Assembly (NCBI RefSeq): GCF_026627445.1
Contig: NZ_JAPNLJ010000016.1
Location: 1-64,000 of the forward strand
From: Streptomyces sp. H27-H1
GTDB lineage: Bacteria; Actinomycetota; Actinomycetes; Streptomycetales; Streptomycetaceae
Direction of reading: 5' to 3'
Length of the DNA: 64,000 bases
The position numbers and the translations under genes are program-made. Below the pieces are notes generated by a model. The model saw only the letters and a program-made list of their open reading frames with translations, was not told the DNA's origin and did no database searches. Shown in pieces: positions 1-6,831 of this stretch; the first letter of the stretch is position 1; every line of letters begins with the position of its first letter.

Positions 1-34
1 GGGCGGGGGGGGCGGGGCGCCTCGGCGGTGGAGG

Positions 35-1177
35 TCAGCCCAGCAGGGAACGGCCGATGATCTCCTTCATGATCTCGGTCGTGCCGCCGTAGATGGTCTG
101 GATGCGGCCGTCGGTGAAGGCCCGCGCGACCCGGTATTCGGTCATGTATCCGTATCCGCCGTGCAGTTGCAGGCAGCGGTCGGCGACCCGCTTCTGGAGT
201 TCGGTGGCCCACCACTTCGCCATCGAGGCATGGACGTGGTCCAGCTCCCCGTTGGAGTGGTCGGTGATGCAGCGGTCGAGGAAGGTACGGGTGACCGCGC
301 ACTCGGTGGCCATCTCCGCGATCTCGAAGCGGATGTGCTGGAGCTTGGAGAGCGGCCGTCCGAAGGCCTCGCGCTCCTTCACGTACTGCGTGGTGATCTC
401 CAGCAGGTATTCGGCGGCGGCGATGCCGGCCATGGCGATGCCCATCCGCTCCTGCGCGAGATTGGTCATCAGGTGGACGAAGGCGCCGTTCAGCTCGCCG
501 AGCAGGTTCTCCTTGGGCACGCGCACGTCGTTGAAGAACAACTCGGCGGTGTCCTGGGCCTTCTGGCCGATCTTGTCGAGGTTGCGGCCGCGCTCGAAGC
601 CCTCCGTGCCGCGCTCCACGACCAGCAGCGACATGCCGTGCGCCCCGCCCTCGGGGGTGGTCTTCGCGACGACGACCACCAGATCGGCGAGGATGCCGTT
701 GGAGATGAAGGTCTTGGAGCCGTTGAGCACCCAGTGGTCGCCCGCATCCTCGGCGGTGGTCCGGATGCCCTGGAGGTCGGAGCCGGCGCCCGGCTCGGTC
801 ATCGCGATCGCGGTGATGATCTCGCCGGAGCAGAAGCCGGGCAGCCAGCGGCGCTTCTGTTCCTCGGTGGCCAGTGAGGTCAGGTACGGCCCGATGATGT
901 CGTTGTGCAGGCCGATCGCGAGACCGGAGGCGCCCGCCCGGGTGAACTCCTCGGCGATCACCGCCGCGTACCGGAAGTCGGTGTTCCCGCCGCCCCCGTA
1001 CTCCTCCGGGACGGCCAGGCCCAGCAGCCCCTGGCGGCCGGCGGCGCGCCAGGCCTCCCGGCTGACGATCCCGTCCTTCTCCCACTGCTCGTAGTGCGGC
1101 AGCACCTCCTTGGTGAGGAAGGTGCGCACGGTCTCGCGGAACGCCTCGTGGTCGGCGTCGAAGAGCTGGCGTTTCAT
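35..1177 (-). CDS. Acyl-CoA dehydrogenase (long-chain/isovaleryl-like)
   Basis: FAD-dependent oxidation of an acyl-CoA to the trans-2-enoyl-CoA, the first step of a beta-oxidation round. The 380-residue product has normal family length and landmarks: TEPGAGSD near residues 127-134 and a C-terminal IYGGTTEI. Where medium-chain enzymes carry the catalytic Glu (Y-E-G-T) this one has Gly, but E243 in QERM lies where long-chain and isovaleryl-CoA dehydrogenases keep their base, so it should be active. An in-frame ATG at 1342 was rejected because the extension is not family-like; the ATG at 1177 has a GGGGG ribosome site. It overlaps the broken oxidoreductase gene by ATGA and ends the operon that starts at 2849. 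Substrate unknown. Confidence 0.93.
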   Translation of the reverse strand: MKRQLFDADHEAFRETVRTFLTKEVLPHYEQWEKDGIVSREAWRAAGRQGLLGLAVPEEYGGGGNTDFRYAAVIAEEFTRAGASGLAIGLHNDIIGPYLTSLATEEQKRRWLPGFCSGEIITAIAMTEPGAGSDLQGIRTTAEDAGDHWVLNGSKTFISNGILADLVVVVAKTTPEGGAHGMSLLVVERGTEGFERGRNLDKIGQKAQDTAELFFNDVRVPKENLLGELNGAFVHLMTNLAQERMGIAMAGIAAAEYLLEITTQYVKEREAFGRPLSKLQHIRFEIAEMATECAVTRTFLDRCITDHSNGELDHVHASMAKWWATELQKRVADRCLQLHGGYGYMTEYRVARAFTDGRIQTIYGGTTEIMKEIIGRSLLG

Positions 1178-1701
1178 TTCGTGGGCCCCCTGGAGCCAGT
1201 TCTTGAGACGGGGATGTCCGCGCGGACCGGCCGGGTCAGCATCTTCAGCGGCTTGCCGTGGCGGCCGCCCTTCTCGGGCGGGAGCGGCATATCGGTGATG
1301 CCGTGGTGGTCGATGGTCTCGCGGCGCCAGATGCGGCGGCACAGCTCGACCGTCTCGCGGGTCCGGCCGATCGGCTTGTCGTACGGCTTCCCGTGCCAGC
1401 CCTCGACCACCTGCGGGCCGGAGGCGCCGAGGCCGAGCATCGCCCGGCCGCCGGACATCGCGTCCAGGCCCGCCGCGGTCCGGGCGATGAGGGCGGGGGT
1501 CCGCGAGTAGACGTTGAGGATGGCCGAGCCGATCTTCATCCGTTCGGTGCGGGCGGCCAGGTACCCCATGATCGTCGGGGCGTCGAAGCCCCAGGCCTCG
1601 GCCACCCAGACCGCGTCGAACCCGGCCGTCTCCAGCTCCGCCGCCGCGTCGGCGGCCCGGCGCGGGTCCGCGGAGTAGTCCAGCATCATCGAGAGTTCCA
1701 T
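1174..1701 (-). pseudogene. Luciferase-like (F420-dependent type) oxidoreductase, C-terminal half missing
   Basis: The N-terminal half of a luciferase-like monooxygenase is clear: a beta-barrel start, then SAILNVYSRTPALIA and the GLGASGPQVVEGWHG stretch typical of F420-dependent family members. Full-length relatives have roughly 340 residues; this frame has 175. Homology ends after VRADIPV and is followed by ten unrelated residues and a stop that overlaps the ATG of the dehydrogenase gene. About half the barrel is gone, so a working enzyme is unlikely. The start at 1701 overlaps the stop of the CoA racemase gene (TGATG), so it is still translated within the operon. The simplest reading is an internal deletion joining codon ~165 to the original end of the gene. 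Confidence 0.8.
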
Positions 1702-2849
1702 CAGCCCTCCTTCCCGAGCAACGCCGGCACTCCCCAGTCGGCCGCCACCGACTCCGTGTGCGCGCCCGGCAGCGCGGGGCCGCCCACGGCCGTGGCCGGG
1801 GTCGCGGAGAAACGGGGCGCGGGGGCGGGCTGGGTGATCCCGGCGGCTTCGACGAAGGTGCCCCGGGCGGCCAGGTGCGGGTGGTGGGGGGCCTCGCGCA
1901 GCGAGAGTACGGGCGCCACGCAGGCGTCGGTCCCGGCGAAGACCGCCGTCCACTCCTCGCGGGTACGGGACTTGAAGCGCGCGGCGACGGCCTCGCGGAG
2001 CTCGCCCCAGCGGGCCAGGTCCTTGCGGGCGGGGGCCTGGTCCTTGATGCCGAGGAGCTCCACGAAGGTGTCGTAGAACTGCTGCTCCAGCGCCCCGACC
2101 GCCATGTACCCGCCGTCGGAGGTCTCGTAGCTGCCGTAGAAGGGGCAGCCGCCGTCGAGGAGGTTGGCCCCGCGCCGGTCCTGCCAGCCGCCGGCCGCCA
2201 TCATTCCGTGGATCATCGAGGTGAGGTGGGCGGTCCCGTCGACGATGGCCGCGTCGACGACCTGGCCCGCGCCATCGGGGGTGCGGGCGTGCTGGAGGGC
2301 GGCGAGGACGCCGATGACGAGGTAGAGCGAGCCGCCCGCGTAGTCACCGACCAGGTTGGCGGGGACGGACGGGGGCTCGCCCGGGTTGCCGATCATCCCG
2401 AGGGCGCCGGTCACGGCGATGTACGCGATGTCGTGCCCGGCGGTGTGGGCGAGCGGGCCGTCCTGGCCCCAGCCGGTCATCCGGCCGTAGACGAGCCGGG
2501 GGTTGCGTGCGTGGCAGTTCGCCGGGCCCACGCCGAGCCGCTCGGCGACCCCGGGGCGGAAGCCCTCGATGAGGACGTCGGCGCGCTCGACCAGGTCCAG
2601 TACGCGGGCGGGGCCGTCGGCGGACTTCAGGTCGACGAGGACGGAGCGCTTGTTCCGGTTGGTGATGTCGTAGGCCGGGTTGACCGCGAGCCCGCCGCCG
2701 CCGGGGCGGTCCACCCGGACGACGTCGGCCCCCAGGTCGGCGAGGAGCATGGCGGCGAACGGGCCCGGCCCGATTCCCGCCAGCTCGACGACGCGCACGC
2801 CCGTGAGCGGGCCCCCGCCGCTCCCGGGCATGTTCCCTGTCACTGCCAT
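1701..2849 (-). CDS. CaiB/BaiF-family CoA racemase/transferase (alpha-methylacyl-CoA racemase-like)
   Basis: First gene of the operon. The 382-residue product belongs to the class III CoA-transferase fold and most resembles alpha-methylacyl-CoA racemases, which interconvert (2R)- and (2S)-methyl-branched acyl-CoAs so that beta-oxidation can proceed. Visible landmarks are LADLGADVVRVDRPGG (residues ~37-51), the NRNKRSV signature near 64-70, H139 in GHDIAY and D169 in VGDYAGG; the last two match the acid/base pair of the racemase. The frame is open further upstream, but the ATG at 2849 has a GGGGGC ribosome site and a matching promoter. Pairing with an acyl-CoA dehydrogenase fits degradation of methyl-branched or sterol side chains. 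Confidence 0.88.
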   Translation of the reverse strand: MAVTGNMPGSGGGPLTGVRVVELAGIGPGPFAAMLLADLGADVVRVDRPGGGGLAVNPAYDITNRNKRSVLVDLKSADGPARVLDLVERADVLIEGFRPGVAERLGVGPANCHARNPRLVYGRMTGWGQDGPLAHTAGHDIAYIAVTGALGMIGNPGEPPSVPANLVGDYAGGSLYLVIGVLAALQHARTPDGAGQVVDAAIVDGTAHLTSMIHGMMAAGGWQDRRGANLLDGGCPFYGSYETSDGGYMAVGALEQQFYDTFVELLGIKDQAPARKDLARWGELREAVAARFKSRTREEWTAVFAGTDACVAPVLSLREAPHHPHLAARGTFVEAAGITQPAPAPRFSATPATAVGGPALPGAHTESVAADWGVPALLGKEG

Positions 2850-2914
2850 CGAGCCCCCAGCATCCGGTGGCACCACTGCCGCCACTGTGTGACACAACTG
2901 ATGTAACACCAGCG

Positions 2915-2943
2915 ATGCTAGGAACCTGTTCCACTCAGCACAA
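2915..2943 (-). promoter_or_regulatory. Sigma-70-type promoter of the lipid-catabolic operon
   Basis: Reading leftward there is a -35 element TTGTGC (2943-2938), exactly 17 nt of spacer, and a -10 element TAGCAT (2920-2915). Transcription would begin near 2908 and give a leader of about 60 nt before the ATG at 2849. The spacer is occupied by a perfect 12-bp palindrome, listed separately. Confidence 0.6.
2921..2932 (-). promoter_or_regulatory. KstR-like operator in the promoter spacer
   Basis: GGAACCTGTTCC is a perfect palindrome containing the AAC-N2-GTT core of the KstR/TetR-type sterol and lipid catabolism operators. It sits between the -35 and -10 elements, an ideal place for repression. 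One outer base of the published KstR consensus is not matched, so the exact regulator is inferred. Confidence 0.5.
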
Positions 2944-2953
2944 GAGCAAGCGC

Positions 2954-3394
2954 TTAGCCGGTTGGCGCGTTTCGCCCGGCACCGGGTCCGGCGACGCTGT
3001 CGGCCATCCGCGCGTCGAGCTCCTTGAGGTCCCGCTTCAGGGCGACGGTCCGGTAGCTCTCCTCCACCCACTCGCACAGCACCTCCACGGAGGGCGCCCC
3101 CTTCACCCCCAGCGGCACGAAGACCCAGCCGGCCTTCCCCAGCCCGTATCCGGTCGGCTCCGCGCCGGGCGCGGCCATGGCGTGGCCGTGCAGCGCCTCG
3201 TCCTTGAGCTTCACGGAGAACCCGGGCCCCTGGGGGCCGTCGGTGGTCCCGAGGAAGACGAAGATCTTCTTGTTGACCTTCACCACGCAGTCCTCGGGGC
3301 CCCAGGGGAACTCCTCCCGGGCATGCGGCAGCCCCAAGGCGAACTCCCGAACCGCCTGCCACTTGCGCACCCCAGCCTTCACGCCGACCTCCAC
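2954..3394 (-). CDS. MmcQ/YjbR family protein
   Basis: A 146-residue protein of the MmcQ/YjbR fold (CyaY-like double-wing). Typical features are the early RKWQAVREFALGLPHARE helix, the FPWGPEDCVVKVNKKIFVFL strand pair, and the closing GWVFVPLGVK...LCEWVEESYRTVALK segment. The cellular role of the family is not established; DNA binding has been proposed on structural grounds. It lies just upstream of the lipid operon on the same strand but is separated from it by that operon's own promoter. The ATG at 3394 is the first good start; no strong alternative is seen. Confidence 0.85.
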   Translation of the reverse strand: MEVGVKAGVRKWQAVREFALGLPHAREEFPWGPEDCVVKVNKKIFVFLGTTDGPQGPGFSVKLKDEALHGHAMAAPGAEPTGYGLGKAGWVFVPLGVKGAPSVEVLCEWVEESYRTVALKRDLKELDARMADSVAGPGAGRNAPTG

Positions 3395-3590
3395 TCACCG
3401 CGGTCCGCACCCGCTCGCACGGACCGTCGCTCCTCACGCTAGTGCGGTGACCGGAAAGGTTCACCGTGTCGCGGCGCCCGGCAGACCTTCCCGGACACGG
3501 CACCAGACCTGCCGGGAGCGGCCGGCTCTCCGGCGGCCAGGGCGTCGCCAACGCGGTGATCGCCCCATCGGCGCCGCCGGCAGAGCCGAA

Positions 3591-3632
3591 CCGCCGTACG
3601 GGGCGGGGCACCCGCCCGGCCCCGTACGGCGG
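3591..3632. repeat. Large perfect inverted repeat (hairpin)
   Basis: A 13-bp perfect stem (3591-3603 with 3620-3632, core CCGCCGTACGGGG) continues inward through one more pair, a mismatch and four further pairs, leaving a 4-nt loop. It lies about 50 bp upstream of the gene starting at 3680 and just before a TAGCCT that could be its -10 box. It could be an operator, or a terminator blocking read-through; no T-run is present. Confidence 0.6.
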
Positions 3633-3679
3633 GAACGCGCTAGCCTCAGCCACCACCGACACCGTCTGGGAGGCTCCCG

Positions 3680-4885
3680 ATGAACGCAGCTGTCCAGCAC
3701 GAACCGCGCACCGCGGAACGGGAGTACGACCTCGTGCTCTTCGGCGCGACCGGGTTCGTGGGGGCGCTGACCGCCGAGTACCTCGCGGCGCACGCCCCCG
3801 CGGACTGCCGCTGGGCCCTCGCGGGGCGCGACCTCGCGAAGCTCGAGCGGCTGCGCGAGCGGCTCACCGCCCTCGACCCGCGCTGCGCGGACCTGCCGCT
3901 GCTCCGCGCGGACGCCCAGGACGCCGCGGCGACCCGCGAACTCGCCGCCTCCACCCGGGTGCTGGCCACGACCGTGGGGCCGTACGTCTGGTACGGGGCC
4001 TCGCTGGTGGCCGCCTGCGCCGAGTCCGGCACCGACTACGTGGACCTCACCGGCGAGCCGGAGTTCGTGGACCGGATGTACGTAGAGCACGACGCACGGG
4101 CCCGCGAGAGCGGCGCCCGGATCGTCCACGCCTGCGGCTTCGACTCCATCCCGGCCGACCTCGGCGCGTACTTCACGGTCGGTCAGCTGCCGGCCGGGGT
4201 CCCCCTGACCGTCGACGGTTTCCTGCGCTCCAACGCCCTGTTCTCGGGCGGCACCTTCACCACCGTGCTCACCGCGCTGGGCCGCGGACCGCAGAACCTG
4301 GCCGCCGCCCGCGCCCGCCGGCTGCACGAGCCCCGGCTGCCGGCACGGCGGGTACGGACGCCCCTGAGCGCCCCGCGCTTCAGCCGGGAGACCGGCACCT
4401 GGGCCCTCCCGCTGCCCGTCCTGGACGTCCAGATCGTCTCCCGGTCCGCGGCCGCGCTGGAGCGGTACGGCCCGGACTTCCGCTACCGGCACTACGCCTC
4501 CGTACGGCACCTGCCCGTCGCGGTGGGCGGTACGGCGGCGGTGGGCGGGGTGGCCGCGCTCGCGCAGATCCCGCCGGTGCGCCGGTGGCTCGCGGCCCGC
4601 TGGGAGCCGGGCCAGGGCCCGGACGCGGAGCGGCGGGCGCGCAGCTGGTTCAGCGTACGGTTCGTGGGCGAGGGCGGCGGCCGCCGGGTCTTCACCGAGG
4701 TCTCGGGCGGCGACCCGGGGTACGGGGAGACCGCGAAGATGCTGGCCGAGTCCGCGCTCTGCCTCGCCTACGACGCCCTGCCCGAGCTTTCCGGCCAGCT
4801 GACCACTGCCGTGGCGATGGGCGATGCCCTGCTGGACCGGCTCCAGAAGGCGGGCATCCGCTTCCGGGTGGCGGCCCGCGACTGA
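3680..4885 (+). CDS. Saccharopine dehydrogenase-like NAD(P)-binding protein
   Basis: A 401-residue protein with an N-terminal Rossmann fold (LVLFGATGFVGALTAEYL, residues ~19-36) and the strings typical of the saccharopine-dehydrogenase-like/trans-acting enoyl reductase group: TTVGPYVWYG, GTDYVDLTGEPEF and HACGFDSIPADLG. In mycobacteria the closest named group acts on lipid intermediates (trans-acting enoyl reductase); in Streptomyces the substrate is unknown. A hydrophobic stretch around residues 275-300 could touch the membrane. It is a single gene, ending 10 bp before the oppositely oriented endonuclease V gene. Confidence 0.85.
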   Translation: MNAAVQHEPRTAEREYDLVLFGATGFVGALTAEYLAAHAPADCRWALAGRDLAKLERLRERLTALDPRCADLPLLRADAQDAAATRELAASTRVLATTVGPYVWYGASLVAACAESGTDYVDLTGEPEFVDRMYVEHDARARESGARIVHACGFDSIPADLGAYFTVGQLPAGVPLTVDGFLRSNALFSGGTFTTVLTALGRGPQNLAAARARRLHEPRLPARRVRTPLSAPRFSRETGTWALPLPVLDVQIVSRSAAALERYGPDFRYRHYASVRHLPVAVGGTAAVGGVAALAQIPPVRRWLAARWEPGQGPDAERRARSWFSVRFVGEGGGRRVFTEVSGGDPGYGETAKMLAESALCLAYDALPELSGQLTTAVAMGDALLDRLQKAGIRFRVAARD

Positions 4886-4895
4886 GCCGCCGGCC

Positions 4896-5576
4896 CTACG
4901 CGGTGGCTTCGCGCAGGGCCCGCCGGCACAGCGAGTCGGCGTGCCGGGTGGTCTCCGGGATCCGGAAGCGGGGGCTCAGCGCCAGTGCGTGCGCGCAGGC
5001 GTTGTCCAGGGACACCCGGTGTCCCACCGATACGTACACGGGCTTGATCCCGTCCTGCGTGCGCAGCGCCCGCCCGACGAGCTCGCCGCCGGGCGCGCGG
5101 AGCGCAGAGACGTCCCCGCGCCGGGCCCCCGGTTCCTCATAGGTGAAGGCGAACGGGTTCTTCGCGACGCCGATGGCGGGCAGCCCGGTGACCACGCCGA
5201 GGTGGCAGGCGAGCCCGAAGCGGCGCGGGTGGGCCAGCCCGTAGCCGTCGCAGACGACCAGACCGGGCGTGACGCTCAGCGACTCCAGCGCGGCGAGCAC
5301 GGTCGGCAGCTCGCGGAAGGCGAGCAGTCCGGGTACGTAGGGGAAGCTGACGCGGCCGACGGAGGTGGCCTCCTCGACGACCCGGAGGGTGGCGGCGTCG
5401 AGGACGACGGCCGCGGCGGCCACCAGGTCGCGCTCGTCGTCGTAGGCCACGTCCACCCCCGCGATCAGCCCTTCGCCGGGCGGGGGCCCAGTTTCGGCCA
5501 GGATGACCCGGCCGCGCAGTTCGTCCTGTATCGCCTCGGCCTCGGCCTCGTCGGCGGGGGTCTTCGCACTCGTCAT
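4896..5576 (-). CDS. nfi: Endonuclease V (deoxyinosine-specific)
   Basis: Cleaves DNA near deoxyinosine and other deaminated bases to start repair. The 226-residue length is normal, and the three metal-binding acids fall where expected: D42 in AGVDVAY, E89 in PYVPGLLAFRE (with the base-flipping wedge residues P79-Y80-V81-P82) and D110 in VCDGYG. H116 and the IKPVYVSVGH strand near the C-terminus are also conserved. The start at 5576 is followed by a short acidic N-terminus. The gene stands alone, convergent with the gene at 3680 and divergent from the YciI gene; the 26-bp divergent gap must hold both initiation regions. Confidence 0.93.
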   Translation of the reverse strand: MTSAKTPADEAEAEAIQDELRGRVILAETGPPPGEGLIAGVDVAYDDERDLVAAAAVVLDAATLRVVEEATSVGRVSFPYVPGLLAFRELPTVLAALESLSVTPGLVVCDGYGLAHPRRFGLACHLGVVTGLPAIGVAKNPFAFTYEEPGARRGDVSALRAPGGELVGRALRTQDGIKPVYVSVGHRVSLDNACAHALALSPRFRIPETTRHADSLCRRALREATA

Positions 5577-5602
5577 AGTGGTGCGAGAGTAGCCTGGCGA
5601 TC

Positions 5603-5902
5603 ATGTTCGTCATGGAGCTCACCTACACCGCGCCCGTCGAAGCCGTCGAAGAAGAGATGGACGCGCACATCGCCTGGCTGGACGGCTACTACGCCGCCGG
5701 CATCTTCCTGGCCTCGGGCCGCAAGGTCCCGCGCGACGGCGGCGTGATCCTGGCCGGCGGGGTCTCCCGCGCGGAGATCGAGAAGATCGCCTCCGAGGAC
5801 CCCTTCACGACGGCCGGCGTCTGCGCCTACCGCATCACGGAGTTCATCGCGACGAAGACGTCGGCGGACCTGGCGACCGTACGGGAGAACCCGGTCGCCT
5901 AG
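5603..5902 (+). CDS. YciI-like family protein
   Basis: A 99-residue ferredoxin-like alpha/beta protein of the YciI/YCII group. It has the short first strand FVMELTYTAP, the helix ending DAHIAWLDGYYAAGIFLASG with the family's conserved H-x-x-x-L-D pattern, and the DPFTTAGVCAYRITEF closing segment. The family shares its fold with dimeric alpha-beta-barrel proteins; its biochemical role is not established. Its ATG is only 26 bp from the divergent endonuclease V start, so it may be leaderless or use a very short leader. A hairpin follows the stop. Confidence 0.85.
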   Translation: MFVMELTYTAPVEAVEEEMDAHIAWLDGYYAAGIFLASGRKVPRDGGVILAGGVSRAEIEKIASEDPFTTAGVCAYRITEFIATKTSADLATVRENPVA

Positions 5903-5909
5903 GCATAGC

Positions 5910-5933
5910 CCCGTACCGGGGGCCGGGTACGGG
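5910..5933 (+). terminator. Hairpin after the YciI gene
   Basis: An 8-bp stem built from CCCGTACC and GGTACGGG surrounds an 8-nt GC-rich loop shortly after the stop codon. No T-run follows, as is common for terminators in high-GC actinomycetes. Confidence 0.45.
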
Positions 5934-6059
5934 CCCGTTCGGGGCGGCCGGGTCCTCGCCTTGGGCCTGTCGAGTGATCGGGAACCGGCCGTACTTGCGA
6001 CCGCTCCGAGTCCCGTGGGCGGGGCGGGGAGTCCCGCGCCGTCCCCGCCCCACCGTCAC

Positions 6060-6077
6060 CCTGTGCGATCACACAGG
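6060..6077. promoter_or_regulatory. Crp-like palindrome
   Basis: CCTGTGCGATCACACAGG is an inverted repeat containing TGTG-N6-CACA, the spacing of Crp/Fnr-type boxes. It lies about 140 bp upstream of the SsgA-like gene in a 305-bp gene-free stretch that otherwise holds only the hairpin at 5910. Whether the Streptomyces Crp protein binds here is not known. Confidence 0.4.
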
Positions 6078-6207
6078 CGGGTTCCGGCCATTCGGTGACA
6101 CAGCTCACTCCCCTTCGCGTGCACGGATTCGCCAAATCGCGCGTCTATCCCGATGCCGGGCCCCCACCCCACGGCCCGGCACGAGATCCGCCGCAAGGGA
6201 GCGAGCC

Positions 6208-6624
6208 TTGATCACTGTCATCGAGCAGGCCGTGCAGGCCCGACTGGTTGCCACCGCGCCGAAGGTCGACACCGTACCGGTCACGTTCTGCTACGACCGG
6301 TCGGATCCCTTCGCCGTCCGGATGGCCTTCCCCGCACTCGCGACCCTGGAGGGCGTCGAGGTCTCCTGGACGTTCTCGCGGGAGCTTCTGGAGTCCGGGC
6401 TGAACCGCCCGTCCGGTTGCGGGGACGTGCGCGTGCGCCCGTACGACGTCGAGCGGACCAGCGTGGAGTTCCACGCCCCCGAGGGGGTCGCCATCGTCCT
6501 GATGGTGACGGCCGAGCTGCAGCGCTTCCTGGAGCGGGCCTCCACGATCGTGCCACCCGGCCTGGAGCACCTGTACCTCGACATGGACCAGAGCCTCGAC
6601 GAGCTGATGCGCGGCTCCTGCTGA
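6208..6624 (+). CDS. SsgA-like protein (SALP), sporulation/cell-division regulator
   Basis: A 138-residue member of the SsgA-like protein family, known only from spore-forming actinomycetes, where members such as SsgA and SsgB control FtsZ placement, spore-wall synthesis and septum maturation. Family signatures visible are CYDRSDPFAVRMAFP, the W-x-F-x-R-x-L-L-x-x-G-L-N-R-P block, GDVRVRPYDVERTSVEFHAPEG and RFLERASTIVPPGLEH. I chose the TTG at 6208 because an AAGGGA ribosome site ends 7 nt before it and because relatives begin ITVIEQAVQARLV. Which SALP subgroup it belongs to cannot be told by eye. It appears to be transcribed alone. Confidence 0.9.
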   Translation: MITVIEQAVQARLVATAPKVDTVPVTFCYDRSDPFAVRMAFPALATLEGVEVSWTFSRELLESGLNRPSGCGDVRVRPYDVERTSVEFHAPEGVAIVLMVTAELQRFLERASTIVPPGLEHLYLDMDQSLDELMRGSC

Positions 6625-6667
6625 CCCTCCCCCGCCGCGCCGCCCCGTTCGCTCCGCCTTAATTCGT

Positions 6668-6697
6668 TTGCCGGTGCCTCCGCCGGCCCCGTAGCTT
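6668..6697 (+). promoter_or_regulatory. Candidate promoter of the ABC-F gene
   Basis: TTGCCG (6668-6673) and TAGCTT (6692-6697) are separated by 18 nt. This would leave an untranslated leader of roughly 125 nt before the ABC-F start. Long leaders are common for antibiotic-induced ABC-F genes, but I see no convincing leader peptide here. Confidence 0.4.
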
Positions 6698-6831
6698 CGT
6701 GGACGCCCCATCGCCGTCGAAACGGAGCAGGACATTGCTTTTCTGAGGTCCGAGACACCGACCACCGCCTCTGTCGCGGTCCGCTGTCTCCCCCGCGTTG
6801 CACTCACCACTCACGCAACCTGGAGGCCTCC

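Noticed and set aside
1..34. G-run at the window start as a quadruplex
   Set aside because: It lies at the sequence edge just after the dehydrogenase gene, and G-runs are too common at this GC content to interpret.
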